Source: Candidatus Iainarchaeum sp.
Lineage (GTDB): Archaea > Iainarchaeota > Iainarchaeia > Iainarchaeales > GCA-2688035
NCBI GenBank assembly: GCA_017609945.1
Contig: JAFCCZ010000045.1
Location: 1-14,327, forward strand
Direction of reading: 5' to 3'
Length of the DNA: 14,327 nucleotides
Within the stretch, counting starts at the first letter, position 1. Every line of letters begins with the position of its first letter. The notes beneath the pieces were generated by a model. The model worked only from the letters and a program-made list of their open reading frames with translations, did not search any database and had not been told where the DNA came from. Below are positions 6,929-12,754 of the stretch, one piece after another. The position numbers were made by a program, and so were the translations under genes.

Positions 6929-6941
6929 CTTTATATTTATT
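6929..6941 (+). promoter_or_regulatory. TATA box for the KH/topoisomerase VI operon
   Basis: CTTTATATTTATT is a strong archaeal TATA match. The expected start site lies about 25 nt downstream, around 6958, leaving a leader of about 35 nt before the ATG at 6994. Confidence 0.55.
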
Positions 6942-6945
6942 ATAC

Positions 6946-6963
6946 TATTATAATATTATAATA
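6946..6963. repeat. 18-bp perfect AT palindrome at the predicted transcription start
   Basis: TATTATAATATTATAATA equals its own reverse complement. It spans the predicted transcription start of the KH/topoisomerase VI operon, so it could be an operator. As it is pure A+T in an A+T-rich spacer, chance is also plausible. Confidence 0.4.
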
Positions 6964-6993
6964 TAGGTAGAAAAGTGCCCTTCTTGTGGTTTT

Positions 6994-7524
6994 ATGGATG
7001 AATCAATCAAAATCCCTAAAGAGCGAATTGCCGCATTAATTGGGGCAAACGGGGCCACAAGGAAAAAGATTGAAAGGGTTACTGACACAAGGTTGGACAT
7101 TGACAGCAAAACAGGAAACATCAGGGTTGCGGGCGGAAAACAGGGATTAGATTTTTATAATGCGCTTAACATTATCAAAGCAATTGGCCGGGGGTTTGCC
7201 CCGGAAAAGGCCTTTTTGCTTTCAAACGAAGACTTTTACCTTGACATAATTGACATCAGTGAGGTTGTTGGAAAGAGCCCGAAGGAAATTGAGGTAAAGA
7301 AGGGAAGGGTAATTGGAAAGGGCGGAAAGGCAAGGGAAAGCATTGAGAAGTCAACAAGCTGTTTTGTTTCGGTTTACGGAAAAACTGTTGCAATAATCGG
7401 CAGTGCAGAAAATGTTGAGAATGCAAGGAAGGCAATTGAAATGCTGCTGGGGGGCGCCAAGCACGGTTCGGCGGTAGGGTTTTTGAAGAGAAAGGAACTT
7501 GAAAGGAAAAAATTTGAGCTATAG
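6994..7524 (+). CDS. KH-domain RNA-binding protein, Dim2/Krr1 (Pno1) homologue
   Basis: The archaeal counterpart of eukaryotic Dim2/Pno1 binds the 3' end region of 16S rRNA during small-subunit assembly. The 176 residues hold two KH modules. The first has IPKERIAALIGANGATRKKIE with a GANG loop at 17-20. The second has GRVIGKGGKARESIE with a canonical GKGG loop at 108-111. The ending LLGGAKHGSAVGFLKRKE matches the family's conserved GAPHGSVYRFLE-type tail. The ATG at 6994 is chosen because homologues begin just before IPKERI. The frame extends nine codons upstream to a TAG without a usual start codon. The stop codon TAG overlaps the Shine-Dalgarno of top6B, so the two are translationally linked. 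RIO1 lies immediately upstream. Confidence 0.92.
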   Translation: MDESIKIPKERIAALIGANGATRKKIERVTDTRLDIDSKTGNIRVAGGKQGLDFYNALNIIKAIGRGFAPEKAFLLSNEDFYLDIIDISEVVGKSPKEIEVKKGRVIGKGGKARESIEKSTSCFVSVYGKTVAIIGSAENVENARKAIEMLLGGAKHGSAVGFLKRKELERKKFEL

Positions 7525-7528
7525 GTGA
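7524..7528 (+). promoter_or_regulatory. Shine-Dalgarno GGTGA deciding the Top6B start
   Basis: GGTGA overlaps the last base of the KH-gene stop codon and lies five bases before ATG 7534. The in-frame GTG at 7525 is part of this Shine-Dalgarno and is unlikely to be the start. Confidence 0.7.
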
Positions 7529-7533
7529 ACAAG

Positions 7534-9195
7534 ATGACTGACGGAAAACTTGGGGACAAACTCGCGGGAAAAATTGTTGACGCAGAAGAGCTGTCCCAGG
7601 AGTTTAAGGAGCACTCTGTTGCAGAGTTCTTCAAAAAGAACAAGCAGATGCTTGGCCTCTATGGCAAGGTAAGAACGCTTACAACAATTATTCACGAGTA
7701 TGTGACAAATTCTTTGGATGCCTGCGAGGAGGCAAACATCCTTCCGGACATTGATGTAAAGATTGACGAGCTTGGAACAGAGTATTACGAGGTAACCGTT
7801 AAGGACAATGGGCCGGGGCTGACAGAGGAAACTGTTGGGAAGGCTCTGGGAAAGCTTCTTGCCGGAACAAAGTTTCACAGAATGATGCAAAGTCGTGGAC
7901 AGCAGACAACCGGGAAGCCGGCAAAGGTTATTACTGGAACAGGAAATGGGAAAGTTATTTCACTTGAACTGACAATTGACCCGAAAAGGAACGAGCCAAA
8001 GATTGGGAACAAGAAGGAACTGGCAAAGGATTTCCGCGGGGTTGCAGTGCAGGCAAAGTTCAAGGGAATCCTTTACAGGGACAGCGAGCAAGGGGCACTG
8101 GAGTATTTGAGGAGAACGGCGATTGCAAACCCGCACGCGCAGATAACCTTTAGGGACCCGGCTGGGCAAAAAATCAAGTTCAAGAGAACTGTGGACAAGG
8201 TTCCTGAAAGGCCAAAGGTTGTTAAGCCGCACCCCAAAGGGCTTTCAGTTGACGAGATTGTAACGCTTGCAAAGTACACTGATTCCAAAAAGGTAGTAAG
8301 CTTCCTGAAGAACGACCTTGACAGAATGGGGCAGAAGAGCGTTGAGGCAATTGGGAGAAAAGTTGAGTTTGACATGAACCAGGACCCAAGAAAGATTACC
8401 TGGGATGAGGCAGAGCAAATAATCAAAGCGTTTAAAGAAGTTGACTTTATTGCTCCAAGCGGAGACTCTCTGCGGCCGATTGGAGAGACACAAATTGAAA
8501 ACAGCCTGAAGAGCATTGTTGAACCAGAGTTTTTGACTGTTTTGACAAGAAAGCCGCAGGTTTATGCGGGGGGCTTTCCATTTCAGGTGGAGGTGTCTGT
8601 TTCGTACGGCGGCAAGGCGGGAAGAACTGTTTCAGGGCCAGAGGGAATGGAGAAAAGGCTTGAAATAATGAGGTTTGCAAACCGTGCACCCCTACTCTTT
8701 GATGCAGGAAACTGTGCAATAACAAAAGCAGTCCACAGCATTGACTGGAAACGGTACGACATAAAAGACATTGACAAGGCACCAGTTACAGTGCTTGTAA
8801 ACTTCATTTCAGTGCACATCCCCTACACAAGCGCTGGAAAGCAGGCAATTGCAGACGAGGATGAAGTGGTTGAGGAAATAAGGCTTGCCCTGATGCAAAC
8901 GGGCAGAAAGGCAGGCAGGTATATTTCAGGAAAGAGAAGGGAAAAGGAAAAGCAAATGAAGAGAGAGCTTTTCTACAAGTACATTCCGGAAATTGTTGTC
9001 GCACTGAACAAGCTTACAGGCGCAAGCAAAGACCAGCTTAAGAAAAACCTTGAGAAGATGGTTCTTGACAAACTCAGGCTTGAAGAGGCGCAGGAAATTG
9101 AAGAAATGAACGGAAACGGCGAAGAAGAAAAAGCAAAGGGTGAAGAGGATGGCAAAGAAAAAGGCAAAGCCAAGAAAGCCAAGGGCAAAAAGTAA
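7534..9195 (+). CDS. top6B: DNA topoisomerase VI subunit B (ATPase subunit), ATP-lid segment missing
   Basis: The GHKL ATPase subunit of the type IIB topoisomerase drives strand passage together with Top6A. From ATG 7534 it has 553 residues. The N-box is E55-x3-N59-x2-D62 (HEYVTNSLDA), and the metal/adenine motif DNGPG is at 91-95. The transducer domain carries PYTSAGKQ, which contains the switch lysine, and WKRY. An H2TH-like segment (about 235-280) precedes the transducer. Oddly, RGQQ (121-124) runs directly into TTGKP (125-129). The family normally has about 13 residues here, a glycine-rich GxG plus helix AAVLYxQ, that close over the ATP phosphates. All else is intact. The C-terminal tail (about 525-553) is a Glu/Lys-rich extension. 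It is co-transcribed with the KH gene and overlaps top6A by 47 bp. ATP hydrolysis may be impaired. Confidence 0.93.
   Translation: MTDGKLGDKLAGKIVDAEELSQEFKEHSVAEFFKKNKQMLGLYGKVRTLTTIIHEYVTNSLDACEEANILPDIDVKIDELGTEYYEVTVKDNGPGLTEETVGKALGKLLAGTKFHRMMQSRGQQTTGKPAKVITGTGNGKVISLELTIDPKRNEPKIGNKKELAKDFRGVAVQAKFKGILYRDSEQGALEYLRRTAIANPHAQITFRDPAGQKIKFKRTVDKVPERPKVVKPHPKGLSVDEIVTLAKYTDSKKVVSFLKNDLDRMGQKSVEAIGRKVEFDMNQDPRKITWDEAEQIIKAFKEVDFIAPSGDSLRPIGETQIENSLKSIVEPEFLTVLTRKPQVYAGGFPFQVEVSVSYGGKAGRTVSGPEGMEKRLEIMRFANRAPLLFDAGNCAITKAVHSIDWKRYDIKDIDKAPVTVLVNFISVHIPYTSAGKQAIADEDEVVEEIRLALMQTGRKAGRYISGKRREKEKQMKRELFYKYIPEIVVALNKLTGASKDQLKKNLEKMVLDKLRLEEAQEIEEMNGNGEEEKAKGEEDGKEKGKAKKAKGKK
9139..9143 (+). 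promoter_or_regulatory. Shine-Dalgarno GGTGA deciding the Top6A start
   Basis: GGTGA lies five bases before ATG 9149, inside the end of top6B. An in-frame GTG at 9140 belongs to this motif and is not the likely start. The arrangement copies that at top6B. Confidence 0.65.
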
Positions 9196-9877
9196 GGAGA
9201 AAGAGACTCCAAAGCAGATTGCCAAAAAGCTTGAGGCAATAGGGCACGAAATGGTTAAGGACATAAAAAAGTTTAATGACCCTGAATTCAGGACCCAGCT
9301 CAGAGGAAGAAACAATGTTGAGTTTGACGAGAAAAAGGGAACACTTACTCTGGGAGACAAGACAACTACAAGGAATTTCCTCAACGTAGGGCACGCAAGG
9401 AAGTTCATGCAGACGACAATGGTTGCCGCAAAAACAAGGGATTACTTGAACCACAACAAAACGGCTTCAATCAGGGAAATCTATTACGAGTTAAAGCACA
9501 CTGTTCCAAACTCAAAGGAAAACACATTTGACGGGCAAACAGAGAGCGATTCAATAATTGTTGATTTGGAACACAGCGTTGACACCATTCGAGAGAAGCT
9601 GAACCTGCACGCAAACCCAAAGGGAACGCTTTATGGGGGCATAACCCTGAAGGATAAGATGCACAACAATGACAAATTCAACTGCCTTAAGTTGGGAAGG
9701 GGCGGCTGGAGCATAATGTCAAGGCTTGAGCCGGAAGAAATTGAGATTGTGAAGGTTAATGCGAAATATGTACTGGTTATTGAGACAGAGGCAATGTACG
9801 AAAGGCTTGTGGAGGAACAGTTTGCAAGAAAGAACAAGTGCATTTTGGTCAGCACTGGTGGCCAGGCAGCAAGGTGA
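9149..9877 (+). CDS. top6A: DNA topoisomerase VI subunit A, N-terminal part ending at an in-frame TGA
   Basis: This is the DNA-cleaving, Spo11-like subunit of topoisomerase VI. The 242 codons before TGA 9875-9877 contain a Lys-rich tail (1-20) and the winged-helix (5Y-CAP) domain. IREIYYELKHT carries the catalytic tyrosine, one of Tyr112/113, and QTESDSIIVDLE follows. The first Toprim strand is VLVIETEAMYERL with acidic E212, then CILVSTGGQAAR. Homologues continue R-G-T-R-R or R-A-T-R-R at this point. Here codon 243 is TGA, followed in the same frame by TRRLIHRLN and the rest of the protein. A single G-to-T change from GGA would explain it. As written, the product lacks the DxD of the Toprim site and would not cleave DNA. 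The start overlaps the end of top6B by 47 bp. A nonsense mutation, readthrough or a sequencing error are the options. Confidence 0.88.
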   Translation: MAKKKAKPRKPRAKSKEKETPKQIAKKLEAIGHEMVKDIKKFNDPEFRTQLRGRNNVEFDEKKGTLTLGDKTTTRNFLNVGHARKFMQTTMVAAKTRDYLNHNKTASIREIYYELKHTVPNSKENTFDGQTESDSIIVDLEHSVDTIREKLNLHANPKGTLYGGITLKDKMHNNDKFNCLKLGRGGWSIMSRLEPEEIEIVKVNAKYVLVIETEAMYERLVEEQFARKNKCILVSTGGQAAR

Positions 9878-10297
9878 ACAAGAAGGCTTATTCACAGGTT
9901 GAATCAGCAGGAGGGCCTGCCTGTTCTGGTCTTTACAGACGGAGACCCCTATGGCTGGTATATTTACAGCGTTGTAAAGCAGGGTTCAATGGCACTGGCA
10001 GCGCACTCCGATTACCTTGCAAGCCCTGAAGCGAGATACATTGGAATGACGCTGGACGACGTTGAAACATATGAACTGCAGAACGTTACTGAGAAAATGA
10101 AGGACGGGGACATCAAAAGGGCAAAGGAAATGCTTGATTATCCCTGGTTTAAGAACAAGGAATGGCAGAGGCAGTTGAAGAAAGCGCTGAAGGAAAAGAT
10201 TAGGATAGAGCAGCAGGCCCTTGCAAACAAAAGCCTTGAGTTTGTAGCAAAAGAGTATTTGCCCAGAAAGATAAAGGAAGAAGACTTCTTGCCATAG
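9878..10297 (+). CDS. top6A: DNA topoisomerase VI subunit A, C-terminal part (after the in-frame TGA)
   Basis: This is the continuation of Top6A in the same reading frame as the part before TGA 9875-9877. It holds the rest of the Toprim domain: TRRLIHRLN, then LVFTDGDPYGWYIYSVVKQGS with the Mg2+-binding DxD at D264/D266 of the full frame. It ends with the usual helical segment AKEMLDYPWFKNKEWQRQL and a final EYLPRKIKEEDFLP. No further stop or frameshift is present, so it still looks under coding constraint. With readthrough the whole subunit would be 382 residues, a normal length. The first conventional start after the TGA is TTG 9899 (LNQQEG), with no well-spaced Shine-Dalgarno, so independent translation is doubtful. 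The stop TAG abuts the stop of the convergent gene. Confidence 0.85.
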   Translation, partial: TRRLIHRLNQQEGLPVLVFTDGDPYGWYIYSVVKQGSMALAAHSDYLASPEARYIGMTLDDVETYELQNVTEKMKDGDIKRAKEMLDYPWFKNKEWQRQLKKALKEKIRIEQQALANKSLEFVAKEYLPRKIKEEDFLP

Positions 10298-11800
10298 CTA
10301 CTTCTTCTTAATTATTCCATTCTTTGCGTCAACCTCAACAATTTCATTGTCCCTCAGAACCTGGGTGGCAATCTTTGTTCCAACAACGCAGGGAATTCTG
10401 AACTCCCGTGAAACAATTGCAGCATGACAGGTTAGGCCACCAATGTCTGTAACAATTGCCCCTGCTTTGGCCATTGCAGGCAGAAGGTTTGGATTAGTTG
10501 CGTGGGAAACAAGAATGTCTCCCTTCTCCATTTTCACCATTTCATTTGGATGATTAATTACTCTCACCTTTCCAGTTACAAGGCCGTCAAATACCGGAGT
10601 GCCGCTCAATTCATTGGTTTCACTTACCTTCACAGCCTTTACATTTTCCTTGTACCACTTCCTCGCCTCGGCCCCGGTGAGGAAAGTTCGTTTTCCGTTA
10701 ATCGCATAGAACACAGAGTACTTAATTCTCTCATTCAACAACTCAAAGTCTTTGAATTCCCCCTCAAGAGCATCAAGCAACTCCTGCCTTGTCATAAAGC
10801 GAACCTGGTCAATGCTAACTCCCAGCCTTTTTGCAATCTCGCCAAAAAGCTTTGTCAGGGCAAAGCAGCCAAAGTACATGCCGTCCTTTCTGTAGGCCTT
10901 TGTTTCAATAAGGCGTTTGGGAAACTGCAGGATCTTCTTATCGTTTTCACTGTCAGCAAGCCTTTCAAGAAGCTTTTCCTGCAGGCCAATTATTTTTCTG
11001 TTCTCCTCAAACTCTTTTGCAATGTACATCCCGCCCTTGAGGTTTAACTTTAGCTGTTCAATGAAATATTTTTTCGCCAAAGGCGGGCCCTCGTACATGG
11101 AAAAAATCCAAATGAATTTCTTCCAATGCTTTTCAAGCAATGAATTGAACTCTGGGAATTCTTTGGGAAGGGCTTTTTCAATCTCAGCCAAGTCCTTAGA
11201 TTCAAAAAATGAAACAAACTCCTTGTTTTCGTGAAGCTTGTCAAGAAGCTTTAGGAAATCCTTTTTCTCCAAAGTAAGCGAGCTTTCCTTTTCTGGCTGG
11301 CTCAGAATTGAGAAGGTTTTTGCCGGCCCCAAATCAAGCTTCTTTTCCTTAATCTTTTGCTCAAGAATCTCTCTGACCCTTCTTGAAACAAACTCGTCAA
11401 AGAACTCCATTGCAAGAGCAAGAACACCAGAAGTGTGAGATTTTAAGTAGCTGTCGTGGAGCTCTGTGAATATTTTGGAGAGCTCTTCCTTAGACTTTCC
11501 CTTCAAATCTGTTTCAAGAACCTTTTCGGAGGCCTTAAAATATTCTTCAGCTGTCCTGTCCATTTGGTCAAGATAGGACATCATCCAAACAGGGTCCTTA
11601 ACAGCGTTCTCCGAGGCCCTTTCACCGGCCTCCTTAAACTCTTCCTCCACGGCCAAGAGCTCAATATCCCTGTTCTCATATTTCACTCCGGATCCAACCG
11701 GCACTCCTGGCGGGGGAAATTGGCTCATATAGGTAAGGAAATCAATTGTCTGCATTGGATAAATGCGCCTGATCTTTTCCCAAACAAACCATTTCTTCAT
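10298..11800 (-). CDS. Protein with C-terminal PEP-synthase-type mobile phosphohistidine domain
   Basis: The last 100 residues of this 500-residue protein form the swivelling phosphohistidine domain of PEP synthase, pyruvate phosphate dikinase and rifampin phosphotransferase. GTPVFDGLVTGKVRVI leads to MEKGDILVSHATNPNLLPAMAKAGAIV, then GGLTCHAAIVSREFRIPCVVG with the phospho-accepting His at about 459. The first 400 residues are mostly charged helices. No ATP-grasp domain and no PEP/pyruvate TIM barrel are visible, so it is not a complete PEP synthase. It may take its phosphate from a separate ATP-binding partner, or act on another substrate; the helical part could be the substrate-binding module, as in rifampin phosphotransferases (inference). 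The start is ATG 11800, with MQTIDF 15 residues later as an alternative. It is the last gene of the minus-strand operon, 21 bp after the HAD gene. Confidence 0.8.
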   Translation of the reverse strand: MKKWFVWEKIRRIYPMQTIDFLTYMSQFPPPGVPVGSGVKYENRDIELLAVEEEFKEAGERASENAVKDPVWMMSYLDQMDRTAEEYFKASEKVLETDLKGKSKEELSKIFTELHDSYLKSHTSGVLALAMEFFDEFVSRRVREILEQKIKEKKLDLGPAKTFSILSQPEKESSLTLEKKDFLKLLDKLHENKEFVSFFESKDLAEIEKALPKEFPEFNSLLEKHWKKFIWIFSMYEGPPLAKKYFIEQLKLNLKGGMYIAKEFEENRKIIGLQEKLLERLADSENDKKILQFPKRLIETKAYRKDGMYFGCFALTKLFGEIAKRLGVSIDQVRFMTRQELLDALEGEFKDFELLNERIKYSVFYAINGKRTFLTGAEARKWYKENVKAVKVSETNELSGTPVFDGLVTGKVRVINHPNEMVKMEKGDILVSHATNPNLLPAMAKAGAIVTDIGGLTCHAAIVSREFRIPCVVGTKIATQVLRDNEIVEVDAKNGIIKKK

Positions 11801-11821
11801 TCAGATACCCTAAAATTTAAC

Positions 11822-12373
11822 CTAAACTGTTATTTTTAACCTTCTGAATTCCGCCAAAAGGCCCTCAAGCGAGGTAAACTGAATTGCTTTCAATCCAAAA
11901 GATTTTGCAGACTCAACGTTTTCCGCAGCATCGTCAACGAAAACAATCTCGTCTGGCTTAACATCAAACTTCTGTTCAACGTAATCAAATATCTCACGGT
12001 TTGGCTTTTTAACACCAAGTTCTCCGGAAACAATTTGGGCATCAAAAAGCTTTCCAAAGCCAAACCTTTTGGAGAAAAGCTTTTGGGCAAGGGCATTTTG
12101 GTTGGTAAGCAAAACGACCCTGTAATTCTGCTTAAGCCTCTTCACGAGATTGCGCATTCCAGGCCTTTCCTTTACCTCCTGAGTAAAGTAATCGCCCTCA
12201 GTCATAACTCCGCCGGAATCAAAGGCAATTACAGTCCTTTTCCTGGAGAGCGCAGCGTAAACTATTCCTGCAGCAGCGGCTACTGCAAACGAAAGCAAAA
12301 GGTTCTCCGCCCCAAGAAGAATAAAAGAAAGGGCAAGAACGGCCAATGCAGCAGTTGAATTAAATCTCCTCAT
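11822..12373 (-). CDS. Membrane-anchored HAD-superfamily hydrolase
   Basis: The 183-residue protein begins with two hydrophobic segments (about 8-22 and 25-42), then a basic stop-transfer stretch SRKR, then a compact HAD domain facing the cytoplasm. The HAD motifs are FDSGGVMT at 51-58 (nucleophile D52), LLTNQN at 88-93 (motif II Thr90), GVKKPNREIF at 120-129 (motif III Lys122/123) and VFVDDAAENVESAKSFG at 144-160 (motif IV D147/D148). The usual second Asp of motif I is Gly54, as in the DxGGV group, so it may be a slow or altered phosphatase. The cap is minimal. Two N-terminal membrane segments are unusual for this family. It starts at ATG 12373 with GGTGAT three bases upstream, overlapping the stop of the preceding gene. 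The substrate is unknown. Confidence 0.82.
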   Translation of the reverse strand: MRRFNSTAALAVLALSFILLGAENLLLSFAVAAAAGIVYAALSRKRTVIAFDSGGVMTEGDYFTQEVKERPGMRNLVKRLKQNYRVVLLTNQNALAQKLFSKRFGFGKLFDAQIVSGELGVKKPNREIFDYVEQKFDVKPDEIVFVDDAAENVESAKSFGLKAIQFTSLEGLLAEFRRLKITV

Positions 12374-12376
12374 TGA

Positions 12377-12382
12377 ATCACC
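12377..12382 (-). promoter_or_regulatory. Shine-Dalgarno GGTGAT of the HAD gene
   Basis: On the minus strand GGTGAT overlaps the last base of the preceding stop codon and ends three bases before ATG 12373. This supports translational coupling. Confidence 0.6.
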
Positions 12383-12699
12383 TACAAGTCCATCCTCACC
12401 ATTGTCTTGCTTTCCCAGGAGTTGATTGCACCCTTCCGGTAGCCGTAACTAAAGAACGAGTACAGTGCAAGAAATCCAAGCACAATCGCCAGCACAATAA
12501 AAATGCTCATAAACTCAACTGCGGCAACAAACGAAAGAAGCGAGGCCACCGAAAAGGCTGAGGCTGAAAAAAACATCCTTGCCTTCTCAGTCTGCTTGCC
12601 AATGTAAAGCTTCCCCCATTCCGACCTTGTCTTTAATTCAAGTTCCTTTGGGTTAAGCCTTATCTGGAGCTGGTCACCGTCAAGAATTTTATTAGGCAT
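12382..12699 (-). CDS. Two-TM membrane protein of unknown function
   Basis: The 105-residue product is not recognised. The first 40 residues are soluble and polar (KILDGDQLQIRLNPKELELKT). Two hydrophobic segments at about 42-61 and 63-85 form a hairpin, and a polar tail (YRKGAINSWESKTMVRM) follows. Both ends should lie on the same side of the membrane, probably the cytoplasm, given the flanking Lys and Arg. It is the first gene of the operon with the membrane-anchored HAD protein (9 bp downstream) and the phosphohistidine-domain protein. It could therefore be a membrane partner of the HAD protein (inference). A TATA-like box lies 25 nt before the ATG at 12699. Confidence 0.7.
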   Translation of the reverse strand: MPNKILDGDQLQIRLNPKELELKTRSEWGKLYIGKQTEKARMFFSASAFSVASLLSFVAAVEFMSIFIVLAIVLGFLALYSFFSYGYRKGAINSWESKTMVRMDL

Positions 12700-12718
12700 A
12701 GTAATTCACTTTGGTCCG

Positions 12719-12730
12719 TTAATAAAATAG
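12719..12730 (-). promoter_or_regulatory. TATA-like box of the two-TM/HAD/phosphohistidine operon
   Basis: On the minus strand CTATTTTATTAA is centred 25 nt before the ATG at 12699, suggesting a leaderless transcript. A second near-identical copy, CTATTTTATAAG, lies exactly 21 bp upstream at 12740-12751. Confidence 0.5.
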
Positions 12731-12754
12731 CGTAGTTGGCTTATAAAATAGTTT

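Noticed and set aside
6967..6993. In-frame CPSCGF zinc-knuckle-like peptide just before the KH protein
   Set aside because: The frame opens after TAG 6964-6966 with no ATG, GTG or TTG before the motif, and KH homologues of this type begin at the later ATG. Probably chance.
9875..9877. Genome-wide reassignment of TGA to an amino acid
   Set aside because: DUF424, the methyltransferase-like gene and acsA all end naturally at TGA. Reading through the DUF424 stop would run out of frame over aIF1A. A site-specific event or an error is more likely.
9875..9877. Selenocysteine codon in Top6A
   Set aside because: The position is Gly or Ala in homologues, not Cys, and I see no evident selenocysteine insertion element.
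9870..9900. Frameshift in Top6A
   Set aside because: Both halves are in the same reading frame; only one in-frame stop codon separates them.
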